Source: DSAD01 sp036825155 (GTDB lineage Bacteria; Desulfobacterota; Desulfomonilia; UBA1062). From it: a stretch of DNA of 21,955 nucleotides. Positions 8,901 to 16,062 of the stretch are shown here, piece by piece. Both the position numbers and the translations under genes were made by a program. Within the stretch, counting starts at the first letter, position 1, and the number at the start of each line of letters is the position of its first letter. The stretch is from positions 1 through 21,955 of the forward strand of contig DAISYU010000051.1 in assembly GCA_036825155.1 (NCBI GenBank), written 5' to 3'. Under the pieces are notes generated by a model. It ran no database searches. It was given only the letters and a program-made list of their open reading frames with translations, and was not told where the DNA came from.

Positions 8901-9143
8901 GTCTATACCGTCGATGGCCTCTTCCACGGCCAGGATAATGCCGCTTTCCACCTCTTCAGGGGAGGATCCAGGGTATGGTACGGTTATGGTGACCATGTCT
9001 ATCTCGAAATCCGGAAAGACCTCCTGCTTGATGCTCGTAGAAATCATGATGATGCCACCCACCAGGAAGATGAACATGAGCAGGTTCGCTGCAACACGAT
9101 TCTGGGCCATCCAGGCAATGGGGCCTTTGAATTCGTTCTTCAT
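5985..9143 (-). CDS. RND efflux transporter, inner-membrane pump
   Basis: A 1052-residue RND permease of the AcrB/HAE type: a proton-driven trimeric pump that passes substrates from the inner membrane and periplasm into an outer-membrane channel. The first transmembrane helix (about residues 14-36) is followed by the characteristic PDFEIDMVTITVPYPGSSPEEVE start of the first porter domain. The proton-relay pair is Asp402-Asp403 in TLGIVVDDAIVVGENVY. The second half has the matching NDSLVLVHKA and PIILTSLTTFLGLTPMI segments. Length is normal and no break is seen. The start codon directly abuts the stop of the fusion-protein gene, so it is translationally coupled as the last gene of the tetR operon. 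The exported substrate cannot be deduced. Confidence 0.94.
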   Translation of the reverse strand: MKNEFKGPIAWMAQNRVAANLLMFIFLVGGIIMISTSIKQEVFPDFEIDMVTITVPYPGSSPEEVESGIILAVEEAIDGIDGIKEITAVASEGLATITAELYYDVDKQKVASDIKNAVDRISTLPEDAEDPTVEVPTTEHEVLQLILYGDIGEHALKELAEAARDDMLTYENISKVDVSNTRPLEISIEIPQNTLRAYSLTIDQVASVIKNTAIELPGGELKTKAGKVLLRTMERRDWAREFADITIVSTAEGARIKLGDIASITEGFEDVEWFAYYNGKRAVRLQVYRVGKQTPIEVADAVKDYQEHIADKLPPGVSTAVIADRSEIYHDRVTLLVRNGFIGLILVVLFLGLFLQPALAFWVAMGIPISFLGSLLFLPGFDVSINMISLFAYIITLGIVVDDAIVVGENVYEHRLHGDDCTISSIRGTREVAMPVVFSVLTTVAAFGPMLFVQGDWGKVMRNIPIVVILVLMISLFESLFILPAHLSQVRANNTCAPSEKGPVMRFQRGMAQGIVTFAEKVYGPAVAWCVRNRWVTLAVGIAILLVAIGYVKGGRIPVILMQGADADWVNVEVVLPFDAPLEDTQRVRHIIEQAARDVVNKNGGDEISEGLITMINGAHNMRFTMKLTPADQRTISVREVANKWREETGELAGLESLRFESAQVGPHRGKPLEIKLSHRDMDVLEAASSRLAVSLAGYDGIIDLDDGFASGKPQRDFMILPEGRSLGLTPSDIGRQVRSAVYGAEAIEQQRGRDTVSVMVRLPQDERVSPQTINELMIRTPAGGEIPLIRAARVKEGTSYTSITRTDGKRTITVSADIVPGVADLNKVLDSMEKDELPALMERYPGLTYEFAGDRKQGRESMSSLITGFMIALLVMYCLVAIPFRSYAQSLVVLLAIPFGFVGALIGHILFGYSLSLMSMFGIVALSGVVINDSLVLVHKANSLRNEGVEIKEAMERAGIRRFRPIILTSLTTFLGLTPMIFETSLQARFLIPMALSLGFGVLFATLITLLLVPAFYIIEMDIKELFAEMALDIRRISSRVAKNYRISGDS

Positions 9144-10325
9144 CTACTTCTCTCCGCTGCGCTGAGGAGAATCTCCATTCCCGTTTGTTCGAAGATCCAT
9201 CCCCTCTACCGGGACAGAGATACGGGAGGTGATCAATCTGTCCTGAGGAGAAAGTCCCTGCACGAACACCTCCTCTCTCTGCCTCCAGACGACTTGAATG
9301 CCTTTTATGGCAAGCGTATTCTCTTTGGTAAGCAACCAGACCTTGTCTCCTTCCCGAAGCGCCTCATTCGGGATCACATAAATATCGTCCAGGGATTTTC
9401 CCTCAATGTGGGCAGACACATAGGCCCCCAGAAGAAGCGGCATCTCTCTTGACCCCTCGAACGGATCGGGCACGTTGATCAAAACTCGAGCCATACGACC
9501 TTTTTCGTCCACCTCCGAGAGAAGCTGCTCCACCTCACCGGTATGGTTGTTTCTCTTGCCTCCGAAGAGCTGAATGATCCTGGCCCGGGATCCTTTCTCG
9601 GCATTGACCCCGGGTATGTCGATCCAGGCGAGTTCGTCAATGTTAACAGACGCCTGCACACGGAAGGAATCACTGCCGGCCAGGGTCGCGATCGCCACCC
9701 CCGGTGAAATGAGCTGTCCCACATCCACATTCTCGGTCATGATGACCGCATTAAAGGGTGCATGAATGACGGTGCGTTCAAGGTCCAGCTCCGCCTTTTT
9801 CAGTGCACTCCTGGCGGCCTCGATCCCTGCTCTGGCATTTTCCAGCTGCGGCTTGCGCAACGCCAGGTCCCGTCCGGACTCCGTATACTCCACATCTCCC
9901 TTGAGAAGTTCCCACTCACGCCGCGCCACCTCAGCCCTGCCCTGCTCCGTCTCATACTCCACCTGGGCCTTGGTGAGCGACACTTTCTGCTGTGCCACGG
10001 CAAGCTCATAGTCCCTCGGGTCGACCCGGACAAGTACATCATCAACGCTCACGAGCGCTCCGGGCACGAGTTTTTCATTGACCCACACCACTTTACCTGA
10101 GACCTGTGACTGCAGAGAAACCTCTTTGGCCGGGATCACCGTACCCGTAGTGTCTATCGTGATCCTTTTTGATTGCGGAACCACCAGGGCATACTCCACA
10201 AGCGGTGCCGCTATGGATACCGGCCGTCTCTTGGCCTCCGGTTTTGTCATGATGAGCCCGCGGGCAATCACGATCCCGACGGCAATAATCACGATTATGA
10301 TTAACAACTTATAGAATGATCTCAC
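9144..10325 (-). CDS. RND efflux membrane-fusion (periplasmic adaptor) protein
   Basis: A 393-residue HlyD/AcrA-type adaptor that links the pump to the outer-membrane factor. One N-terminal membrane anchor (about residues 3-26) is followed by a biotinyl-lipoyl half (SLQSQVSGKVVWV), a coiled-coil hairpin (about 100-180), the second lipoyl half (VIHAPFNAVIM) and beta-barrel domains. It starts at GTG, inside a GTGA overlap with the stop of the preceding outer-membrane-factor gene, and ends immediately before the pump's ATG. Such tight junctions indicate a coupled operon. It is anchored by a membrane helix rather than a lipobox. Confidence 0.92.
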   Translation of the reverse strand: MRSFYKLLIIIVIIAVGIVIARGLIMTKPEAKRRPVSIAAPLVEYALVVPQSKRITIDTTGTVIPAKEVSLQSQVSGKVVWVNEKLVPGALVSVDDVLVRVDPRDYELAVAQQKVSLTKAQVEYETEQGRAEVARREWELLKGDVEYTESGRDLALRKPQLENARAGIEAARSALKKAELDLERTVIHAPFNAVIMTENVDVGQLISPGVAIATLAGSDSFRVQASVNIDELAWIDIPGVNAEKGSRARIIQLFGGKRNNHTGEVEQLLSEVDEKGRMARVLINVPDPFEGSREMPLLLGAYVSAHIEGKSLDDIYVIPNEALREGDKVWLLTKENTLAIKGIQVVWRQREEVFVQGLSPQDRLITSRISVPVEGMDLRTNGNGDSPQRSGEK

Positions 10326-11752
10326 GATTTCTCTCCTGTTGTAGAGTTTTCCCGGGCAATCTCAGCTGTCCAGGTCCCGCCCAGAGACCTGCAGAGCGCA
10401 ATACGGTATGAAATGAGCGTGGAACGTGCCGTGAGCAGTTCACGCTGTGTCTGCTGCAATGCGTTGAGCGAACTCAAGACCGTAAGGTAATCACTGAGTC
10501 CGTTGATATACTGATTGTATGCTTCATCAAGGGTACTCCTGGAGAGTTCGAGCTGGTAGGTAAGCCGCTGTACATACTCGATTTGTTTCTGCTCCCGGGC
10601 GAGGGCATCCTCAACTTCCGCCACGGCGGTCAGCACCACCTCCCCATATGCGTAGAGCCTCTCTTCCACCACAGCCTTGGTACGCTTTACTTCAGCGCTC
10701 CTGGCCCTGCCTTCGTAGATGGGGGCAATAATACTGCCCGCTGCATTCCAGACCATCTGGTCAAACAGGTCGGCAAAGCTCCGTGCACCATATCCCCTGG
10801 AGCCGCTGATGGTTACACGCGGAAACCGGTCGGATACAGCTGCAGCTACCCGCTGGTCTGCCGCCTCCACCCGCATCATTGCAGCCTCGACATCCGGTCT
10901 GTCCTGCAACAGGTCTGCAGGTATGCCTGCCTGGGGTCTCGGCCAGAGTTCGGGGAGTGTATCCGGGATATCTTCAACAGATGTGCCGGGGGCTCTTCCC
11001 AGCAGTACATTGAGCTGGTGGGTAAGGACGTTGATCTGAGCTTCGATAAGCGGTATCTGGGCACTGATCGAAGCAAGTTGCTGCCTCTGCTGGTACACAT
11101 CGAGAGCTGATGCGAGTCCCCGGGAAAAGCGCAGCCGTACCAGATCGAGCTGTGTTGTGCTCGCCTCTACCTGTTTTTGCGCCAGCTTCAACTGGGATGT
11201 CTGTTCTATCAAAGAATACCAGTTTTGCACAACCTGGGCGGACAGGCTCATGGCTGCAGTCTCCAGGTCGAGCCGGACAGCTGCAAGATCCAAACCTGCG
11301 GCCTTGTTACTGGATCTGACGCGCCCCCACAGATCGATCTCGTATGAAGCGGCCAGGCCCAGGCTGTGCTGTCTGGTATACACTGGCACCGCATCGCTCC
11401 CGGACAGTGATGATGAATAGGTCCGTGCACGGCTCGTTGCCGCCTCAAGAGTAATTTTTGGCTGCAGGGACGATCCTGCCTGGATTGCCAGGGCCTCTGC
11501 CTGGTCGATTCTTGCCCAGGCCTGCTGGAGATCAAGGTTTCCAGAGAGCAGCTCGTCGACAAGGGAGTTGAGCCGCTCGTCTTCAAAAGCCTCCCACCAC
11601 CGCTCAGGCAGAGAACCCTGCCCTGCCTCTCGGCTGTATGTTCCCGGGATCTCAACAGGCGGGGCACTATCACTGCGGGCCTTATAGAACGAGCACGATG
11701 CAAGCATGACCGAGGCAAACAGCACAAAAAGCAGGGCTGCATTACGCTTCAT
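10322..11752 (-). CDS. Outer-membrane efflux factor, NodT-type lipoprotein
   Basis: A 476-residue TolC-like outer-membrane channel subunit. The N-terminus is a lipoprotein signal with lipobox LASC (acylated Cys20). Two outer-membrane efflux repeats with long helical segments follow, including the family phrase DLWGRVRSSNKAAGLDL and a second-repeat DRFPRVTISGSRGYG. This matches the NodT/OprM lipoprotein branch. It overlaps the end of tetR by 11 bases and the start of the adaptor gene by 4 (GTGA), so all three structural genes follow the regulator in one transcript. Confidence 0.92.
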   Translation of the reverse strand: MKRNAALLFVLFASVMLASCSFYKARSDSAPPVEIPGTYSREAGQGSLPERWWEAFEDERLNSLVDELLSGNLDLQQAWARIDQAEALAIQAGSSLQPKITLEAATSRARTYSSSLSGSDAVPVYTRQHSLGLAASYEIDLWGRVRSSNKAAGLDLAAVRLDLETAAMSLSAQVVQNWYSLIEQTSQLKLAQKQVEASTTQLDLVRLRFSRGLASALDVYQQRQQLASISAQIPLIEAQINVLTHQLNVLLGRAPGTSVEDIPDTLPELWPRPQAGIPADLLQDRPDVEAAMMRVEAADQRVAAAVSDRFPRVTISGSRGYGARSFADLFDQMVWNAAGSIIAPIYEGRARSAEVKRTKAVVEERLYAYGEVVLTAVAEVEDALAREQKQIEYVQRLTYQLELSRSTLDEAYNQYINGLSDYLTVLSSLNALQQTQRELLTARSTLISYRIALCRSLGGTWTAEIARENSTTGEKS

Positions 11753-12389
11753 GAATATCTCCCGGGACAGGGTTTTCCCTGCTGATTGCCTGAATGCCCC
11801 CCAGAGAAAAGGCCGTGATGTTATCGGCGATCATCTCGATGTTCCCGGTATCGATCAAGGGGAAGGCACGCTCTCTAAAATGCAGCCCATGCGGCCCACA
11901 GAACAGGCACTGTCCGATAATGCTTACCGCGCAGTGCAGTATCTCTTCTTCGGATACCTGTGGACCGAGAAGATCCGTGAGAATCCCCGCCAGCATATTC
12001 TGGAGCGGCATGGACATCTCATTGTGGAGCTTGATGAGCGAGGGTGAAGGGTCCAGCATTTCCCTCACCAGAAGGGAATGACGGTCCCCCACCATGGAGA
12101 GCCGGTATAAGAACGAAAGGATAAAGGCATGGAGCCTCTCTTGCGGACTCGGATCCTCTCCGAGGCCCATAGTGGGAGGATATTTCTCGAGTGCCTGGGC
12201 AAAGAGATCCCGGTACACCTCAAGGTAGAGCCCCTCCTTGTCGCGGAAGTGATAATTGACCTGGGCAACCCCGACGCCTGCCCTGCAGCAGATCTTCCGG
12301 ACCGTGGCTCCCTTGTAGCCGCACTCACCGAATACCTCGGCCGCTGCGTTCAGCAGCCTCTTCCTTGTAGACATATCTTCCATTCTCAT
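11742..12389 (-). CDS. TetR-family transcriptional regulator of the RND operon
   Basis: About 215 residues. The N-terminal TetR helix-turn-helix is intact (ATVRKICCRAGVGVAQVNYHFRDKEGLY, about residues 28-55). The C-terminal ligand domain resembles the CerR/YbiH branch (EMLDPSP, then IGQCLFCGPHGLHFRERAFP). I place the start at 12389 rather than at the upstream in-frame ATG at 12470. AGGA lies 7 bases before 12389, and the -10 box of the predicted promoter (12421-12426) would fall inside the longer version. It is the first gene of the efflux operon and overlaps the outer-membrane factor gene. It probably represses the operon until a pump substrate binds. The ligand is unknown. Confidence 0.9.
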   Translation of the reverse strand: MRMEDMSTRKRLLNAAAEVFGECGYKGATVRKICCRAGVGVAQVNYHFRDKEGLYLEVYRDLFAQALEKYPPTMGLGEDPSPQERLHAFILSFLYRLSMVGDRHSLLVREMLDPSPSLIKLHNEMSMPLQNMLAGILTDLLGPQVSEEEILHCAVSIIGQCLFCGPHGLHFRERAFPLIDTGNIEMIADNITAFSLGGIQAISRENPVPGDIHEA

Positions 12390-12401
12390 ATACGATTCCT
12401 G

Positions 12402-12411
12402 AACAATTGTT
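12402..12411. promoter_or_regulatory. Second operator-like palindrome AACAATTGTT
   Basis: A perfect 10-bp palindrome in the short tetR leader, centred 26 bp from the spacer palindrome. Both share the AACA/TGTT core, so both may bind the same TetR-family protein. Confidence 0.45.
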
Positions 12412-12420
12412 TTGATCATT

Positions 12421-12449
12421 TGTTTAGAACACCTGTTCGGGGTTGTCAA
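12421..12449 (-). promoter_or_regulatory. tetR/RND operon promoter with operator in the spacer
   Basis: On the minus strand, -35 TTGACA (12444-12449), a 17-base spacer and -10 TAAACA (12421-12426). The perfect 12-bp palindrome GAACACCTGTTC (plus-strand reading, 12427-12438) fills most of the spacer. A repressor bound there would block RNA polymerase directly. This is the expected arrangement for autoregulation by the adjacent tetR. Confidence 0.65.
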
Positions 12450-12485
12450 GAGCTCACCGGATCGTTGCATCTACCGGTTTTATTA

Positions 12486-12527
12486 CACGGGCGAAAATAC
12501 TGCCGGATCATGCCCGTGCATTTTTTT
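12486..12527 (+). terminator. Intrinsic terminator pointing along the plus strand
   Basis: CACGGGC (12486-12492) pairs with GCCCGTG (12512-12518) across a 19-base loop, and a run of seven T's follows (12521-12527) on the plus strand. All neighbouring genes are on the minus strand, where the stem is preceded by A's instead. It may act on antisense transcripts or be a one-sided remnant; it also lies just after the CDF stop. Confidence 0.5.
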
Positions 12528-12536
12528 GAATCGTCT

Positions 12537-13733
12537 CTAATAGGCAAATCTCGGGGTAATGTAGAAACTGCAGTAGGCTACGCCGGGTATGGTCTCCAGA
12601 ACCATGTGTTCCAGGTTCTTCACTATATGCTCATGGTCGGACTCGTCCACACCTTCGGCCACATCCAGATCAGCCGCTATAATGATCTTTTCAGCTGACT
12701 CGGCAATAACGCGGAAGTCATGGTAGGCCTCCACCGTATCCAGGCGGCTCAACAGGGAGCTGAAAAGATCCTCCAGTGCCTGGATTTCCGGAGTCCTCTC
12801 CATGAGGGGGTCGGTATGACATACCGCGATGCCCCCGAAAACCCTCCCCAGAGCGTTCTCGCACCGTTCAGCTATCTCGTGCATCCTGGCAGGACCGAGT
12901 GTCTCTGGTATTTCGGCATGAAGCGAGATGAGGTACATAGACCCATAGTCGTGTACGATGATCTCATGGACGTCTTCCACACCATCCACGGATCTCGCTG
13001 TGGAACGTATTCTCTCGATGATGTCCTTACCCGGGGCCTGACCGAGCAGGGGAACGGTGGCATCCCGACCGTTGCGAAAGCCCAGGAACAAAAGCCATGC
13101 CGACACAGCCACACCGATATATCCGTCGATCTCCGGATGATGAAAATGATGGCCTGCCACCAGTCCTGCGATAACGGCTCCGGTCATGACAGCCTCCAGA
13201 TTGTGATGTGCGGCATTTGCACGAATCACCCTGGATTCGACCCGTGTCCCGAGGTACCCGACGAGGCTACTCAGCCACTGTTTGACGACAATGGTGGCAA
13301 GCAGGATCCACGGAAGAGCCGGCCAGTAGTTAACCTTGTGAGGATTGAGTATCTGGTGCACTGAGGTCTCGGCCATCTGAAACCCCGAGACAAAGAGCAC
13401 GATCGACATAATGAGCGGAGCAATATGCTCCATCCTTCCATGACCGAAGGGATTCTTTGCCGTTGCCGGCTTTCCCGTTACCACGAACGTGACCACCAGG
13501 ATAATGGAATTAGCAAGATGGGACAGGACATGGAATGCATTGGCAATCACAGAGATGGAGCCTGCCATCACGCCCAGGGTTATCCTGATGATGAACAGGA
13601 TCGAGGTAACCACGATGGAGAACCACCCGGCAAACATGCCGTACCTGATTCTTACCTGCTTGTTGCCGGTCTCATCGAAATCCCTGATGAACCGCCGCGC
13701 AAGCCCCCGATTGATGGAGTCGAATATGAACAA
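12537..13733 (-). CDS. Cation diffusion facilitator (CDF) transporter with altered metal site
   Basis: About 398 residues from a TTG start. The frame runs to an ATG at 13784, but that would overlap the upstream gene by 44 bases. The TTG at 13733 lies 8 bases after the upstream stop, behind TAGGTG. Six transmembrane segments (about residues 33-180) and a cytoplasmic C-terminal domain fit CDF metal/proton antiporters. In the transport site the usual HxxxD of helix 2 reads HxxxH (FHVLSH, His68 and His72), and HxxxD of helix 5 reads HxxxE (HHNLE, His176 and Glu180). The C-terminus is about 90 residues longer than normal and seems to hold a second copy of the dimer-type domain. The metal is unknown. 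It is probably translated from the same transcript as the CoA ligase upstream. Confidence 0.85.
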   Translation of the reverse strand: MFIFDSINRGLARRFIRDFDETGNKQVRIRYGMFAGWFSIVVTSILFIIRITLGVMAGSISVIANAFHVLSHLANSIILVVTFVVTGKPATAKNPFGHGRMEHIAPLIMSIVLFVSGFQMAETSVHQILNPHKVNYWPALPWILLATIVVKQWLSSLVGYLGTRVESRVIRANAAHHNLEAVMTGAVIAGLVAGHHFHHPEIDGYIGVAVSAWLLFLGFRNGRDATVPLLGQAPGKDIIERIRSTARSVDGVEDVHEIIVHDYGSMYLISLHAEIPETLGPARMHEIAERCENALGRVFGGIAVCHTDPLMERTPEIQALEDLFSSLLSRLDTVEAYHDFRVIAESAEKIIIAADLDVAEGVDESDHEHIVKNLEHMVLETIPGVAYCSFYITPRFAY

Positions 13734-13740
13734 TCTACAC

Positions 13741-15840
13741 CTAACCGATTCGCATGCGGGCATCCAGGGCCATGACCCCGGCACCCTCCGGGAACACCCT
13801 CACCGGGTTGATGTCCAGTTCCTTTATCCCGGGGAATGCATCCAGCAGATGGGATACCCGCACCACAAGGTCGATAAAGGCATCGATGTCCCCCTTTTCC
13901 TGACCACGCATCCCTTTCAGGATCGAAAACGCCTTCAACCTCTCCAGCCGTTTTTGGATGTCTCCTCTCCCTGCAGGACACAGGGTGTTGGCCACATCCT
14001 TGAACAGTTCAATGTATATGCCCCCCATGCCGAAGAACACGACCTGCCCGAACGATTCATCATATTTCCCGCCCACGAACATGTCATATCCGTCTTGAGC
14101 CAACTGCTGAATGCGTACACCCTCGAACCTGGCGTCCTCTTTGAAGCGAAGGAGGTTTTCCCGGATCGCAGCAAAGTTCTCTTTTATGCCTCGTGCATCT
14201 TTGACGCCGAGGACCACACCGCCCACATCCGACTTGTGAAGTGCATCAGGTGAGACCACCTTCATGACCACAGGATAGCCGAGTTCACTTGCATGGCTCA
14301 CCGCTTTGTTTTCATCCGGCGCCACCATGGACTTCGCCACCGGAATCCCGAAATGATCGAGGAGTTCGAGCGCATCCTCTCCGTAATCACCTGATCTGGC
14401 CTCAATCCACGCACGTGCCTCGTCCATTCTGATATTTGCCGGCATTACCTCGGCTTCGGGCGGGATTAACTGCCGGCAGTAAAATTTCATCTGCTCAGCC
14501 AGGGCATGGACCATCTCTTCAGGACTGTCAAAGACCGGGAATTCGACATACTTCTTGGTCTGCTGTATCTGCCTGCTCGGTCCGAACAGGCATACCCCGA
14601 AGGGTTTGCCGGCAGATAGAATCGTGCCCCAGGTCTCTTTGGAAAGGTCTGTCAGAAACATCTTGTGGAACACATCATCTCCATGCGGCATCTGGGGACG
14701 CTGGCTCACGAATACCGCACCATCCACACGGTCAGAATGCATGACCGAGTAAATCACATGGGCGGAGAGCTGCGGGTCGTAGATATCCCCCATGTCGAGC
14801 GGATTGGAAAATTTAATCACCCCGGCATTGCTGAACTTCTGAAGGCCTTCGTAGAAATCCTCGCCCATATCGGCAAACGTAAATCCTGCATTTTCGCACA
14901 GGTCCGCGGTGATAACCGAAAAACCTCCTGCAGGGCTCATGACCATGATCCTCGGGCCCTTCATGGGCGGAAGCTGGAATGCCTTTGCAACAGCGATGAA
15001 ATCCAGGAAGTTATGTATGCGGATCACCCCTGCCCGCTCCAGTGCGGAGTCGATGATATCCTCGTCATTACTCACCGCAGCGGTATGGCTCATGGCAGCC
15101 TTTTTTCCCGCGCTGGTAGTATTGGATTTGTAGACGACAATGGGTTTGTCTATCTTCTTCGCAGCCTCGATAAAGGCTTGGCCCCTGTCCATGCTCTCCA
15201 GGTAGAGGCAGATGATCTTCGTCTCATGATCTCTGCCAAAATACTCCAGAAAATCCACCTCGTCGAGATCGAGCTTGTTGCCGATACTGGCAAACTTCGC
15301 CAGACCCACATTCTCGTCCAGCAGAAAATTCAGCATCATCAGCGATACCCCGCCGCTTTGTGAGATGATGGACATGCCCCCCTGCGGTGCCTTGTGGAGC
15401 GGTACGAAGGGCAGACAGAGGCCGTTTGCAGTATTCGCAACCGTGACCCCGTTGGGCCCCACAAACCTTACGGAATACTTCCGGGCATTGGCCAGGGTAA
15501 GATCGGCGAGTTTTCTTCCCTCTTCACTGAACTCGGAGAACCCGCCGCTGGGGATCGCCATTCTCTTGATTCCGAATACCCCGCACTCTTCAACCATACC
15601 GGGTACATACTTGGCCGGCACCAGGCAGTATGCCAGATCAGGCACCTCTGGAAGCTCGTTGATGTGCTTGAACATCCGGATTCCGTCGACATGGACATCC
15701 TCGCTGCCGGGATTGACCCCGAAGATCCTTCCGCGATACCCCCACCTAAGCAGATTCTCAAGCGTGATCCTGGGGATGTTGTACTGTTTTGAAGAAAGCC
15801 CTATAATAGCAATAGATTCCGGGTAAAACAGCTTTTCCAT
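13741..15840 (-). CDS. ADP-forming acyl-CoA synthetase (fused alpha-beta)
   Basis: A 699-residue NDP-forming acid-CoA ligase (acetate-CoA ligase family). It interconverts an acyl-CoA plus ADP and phosphate with the free acid, CoA and ATP, so it can conserve energy during acid release. Domains in order: CoA-binding Rossmann domain (SIAIIGLSSKQ), two succinyl-CoA-synthetase-like domains with the phosphohistidine loop SHTAAVS (His252), and an ATP-grasp domain from about residue 480 (GIPVAKSMV, then YPVVMKVVSPDALHKSDVGGVV and DINPVRV). The full alpha-beta fusion length is present. A strong GGGAGGTG ribosome site precedes the ATG. Substrate is unassigned; acetate, propionate, branched or aryl acids are all possible. 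The CDF gene follows 8 bases after. Confidence 0.9.
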   Translation of the reverse strand: MEKLFYPESIAIIGLSSKQYNIPRITLENLLRWGYRGRIFGVNPGSEDVHVDGIRMFKHINELPEVPDLAYCLVPAKYVPGMVEECGVFGIKRMAIPSGGFSEFSEEGRKLADLTLANARKYSVRFVGPNGVTVANTANGLCLPFVPLHKAPQGGMSIISQSGGVSLMMLNFLLDENVGLAKFASIGNKLDLDEVDFLEYFGRDHETKIICLYLESMDRGQAFIEAAKKIDKPIVVYKSNTTSAGKKAAMSHTAAVSNDEDIIDSALERAGVIRIHNFLDFIAVAKAFQLPPMKGPRIMVMSPAGGFSVITADLCENAGFTFADMGEDFYEGLQKFSNAGVIKFSNPLDMGDIYDPQLSAHVIYSVMHSDRVDGAVFVSQRPQMPHGDDVFHKMFLTDLSKETWGTILSAGKPFGVCLFGPSRQIQQTKKYVEFPVFDSPEEMVHALAEQMKFYCRQLIPPEAEVMPANIRMDEARAWIEARSGDYGEDALELLDHFGIPVAKSMVAPDENKAVSHASELGYPVVMKVVSPDALHKSDVGGVVLGVKDARGIKENFAAIRENLLRFKEDARFEGVRIQQLAQDGYDMFVGGKYDESFGQVVFFGMGGIYIELFKDVANTLCPAGRGDIQKRLERLKAFSILKGMRGQEKGDIDAFIDLVVRVSHLLDAFPGIKELDINPVRVFPEGAGVMALDARMRIG

Positions 15841-15965
15841 GGTTTCACCTCCCTGGAAAGATGTACTACCTCTTCTTGATGTTATATCCTATGCCGTTGA
15901 CGTGTATTCTTTTGAGTTCTCTATTACTCTTTTTAACCTGTCATAACAAAATAAAACTCCAGAGC

Positions 15966-15986
15966 ATTGGTCTGAGACACACCAAT
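15966..15986. promoter_or_regulatory. Inverted repeat ATTGGT-N9-ACCAAT upstream of the CoA ligase
   Basis: Perfect 6-bp arms, with two further internal pairs, about 126-146 bases before the ligase start and after the acyl-CoA dehydrogenase terminator. Size and place suit a regulator site, but no convincing promoter boxes were found to go with it. Confidence 0.3.
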
Positions 15987-16021
15987 ACCGGGGATTGAAT
16001 CATACATGAATGCCGGCAGAA

Positions 16022-16052
16022 CAAAAAGGAGGGGAAGCCCCCTTCCCCTCCT
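16022..16052 (-). terminator. Intrinsic terminator of the thioesterase/acyl-CoA dehydrogenase operon
   Basis: A perfect 11-bp GC-rich stem (AGGAGGGGAAG with CTTCCCCTCCT, 16027-16052) and a 4-base loop. On the minus strand it is followed by TTTTTG. It lies about 10 bases after the dehydrogenase stop and is the clearest terminator in the window. Confidence 0.9.
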
Positions 16053-16062
16053 CAACGGTTCA

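Noticed and set aside
8220..9452. 410-codon open frame on the plus strand
   Set aside because: It runs antisense to the RND pump and adaptor genes, is rich in Gly/His/Asp as expected for a shadow frame, and has no domain.
13734..13784. Upstream ATG start for the CDF transporter
   Set aside because: It would overlap the CoA ligase by 44 bases and add residues with no family similarity. The TTG at 13733 has a ribosome-site-like TAGGTG and normal spacing.
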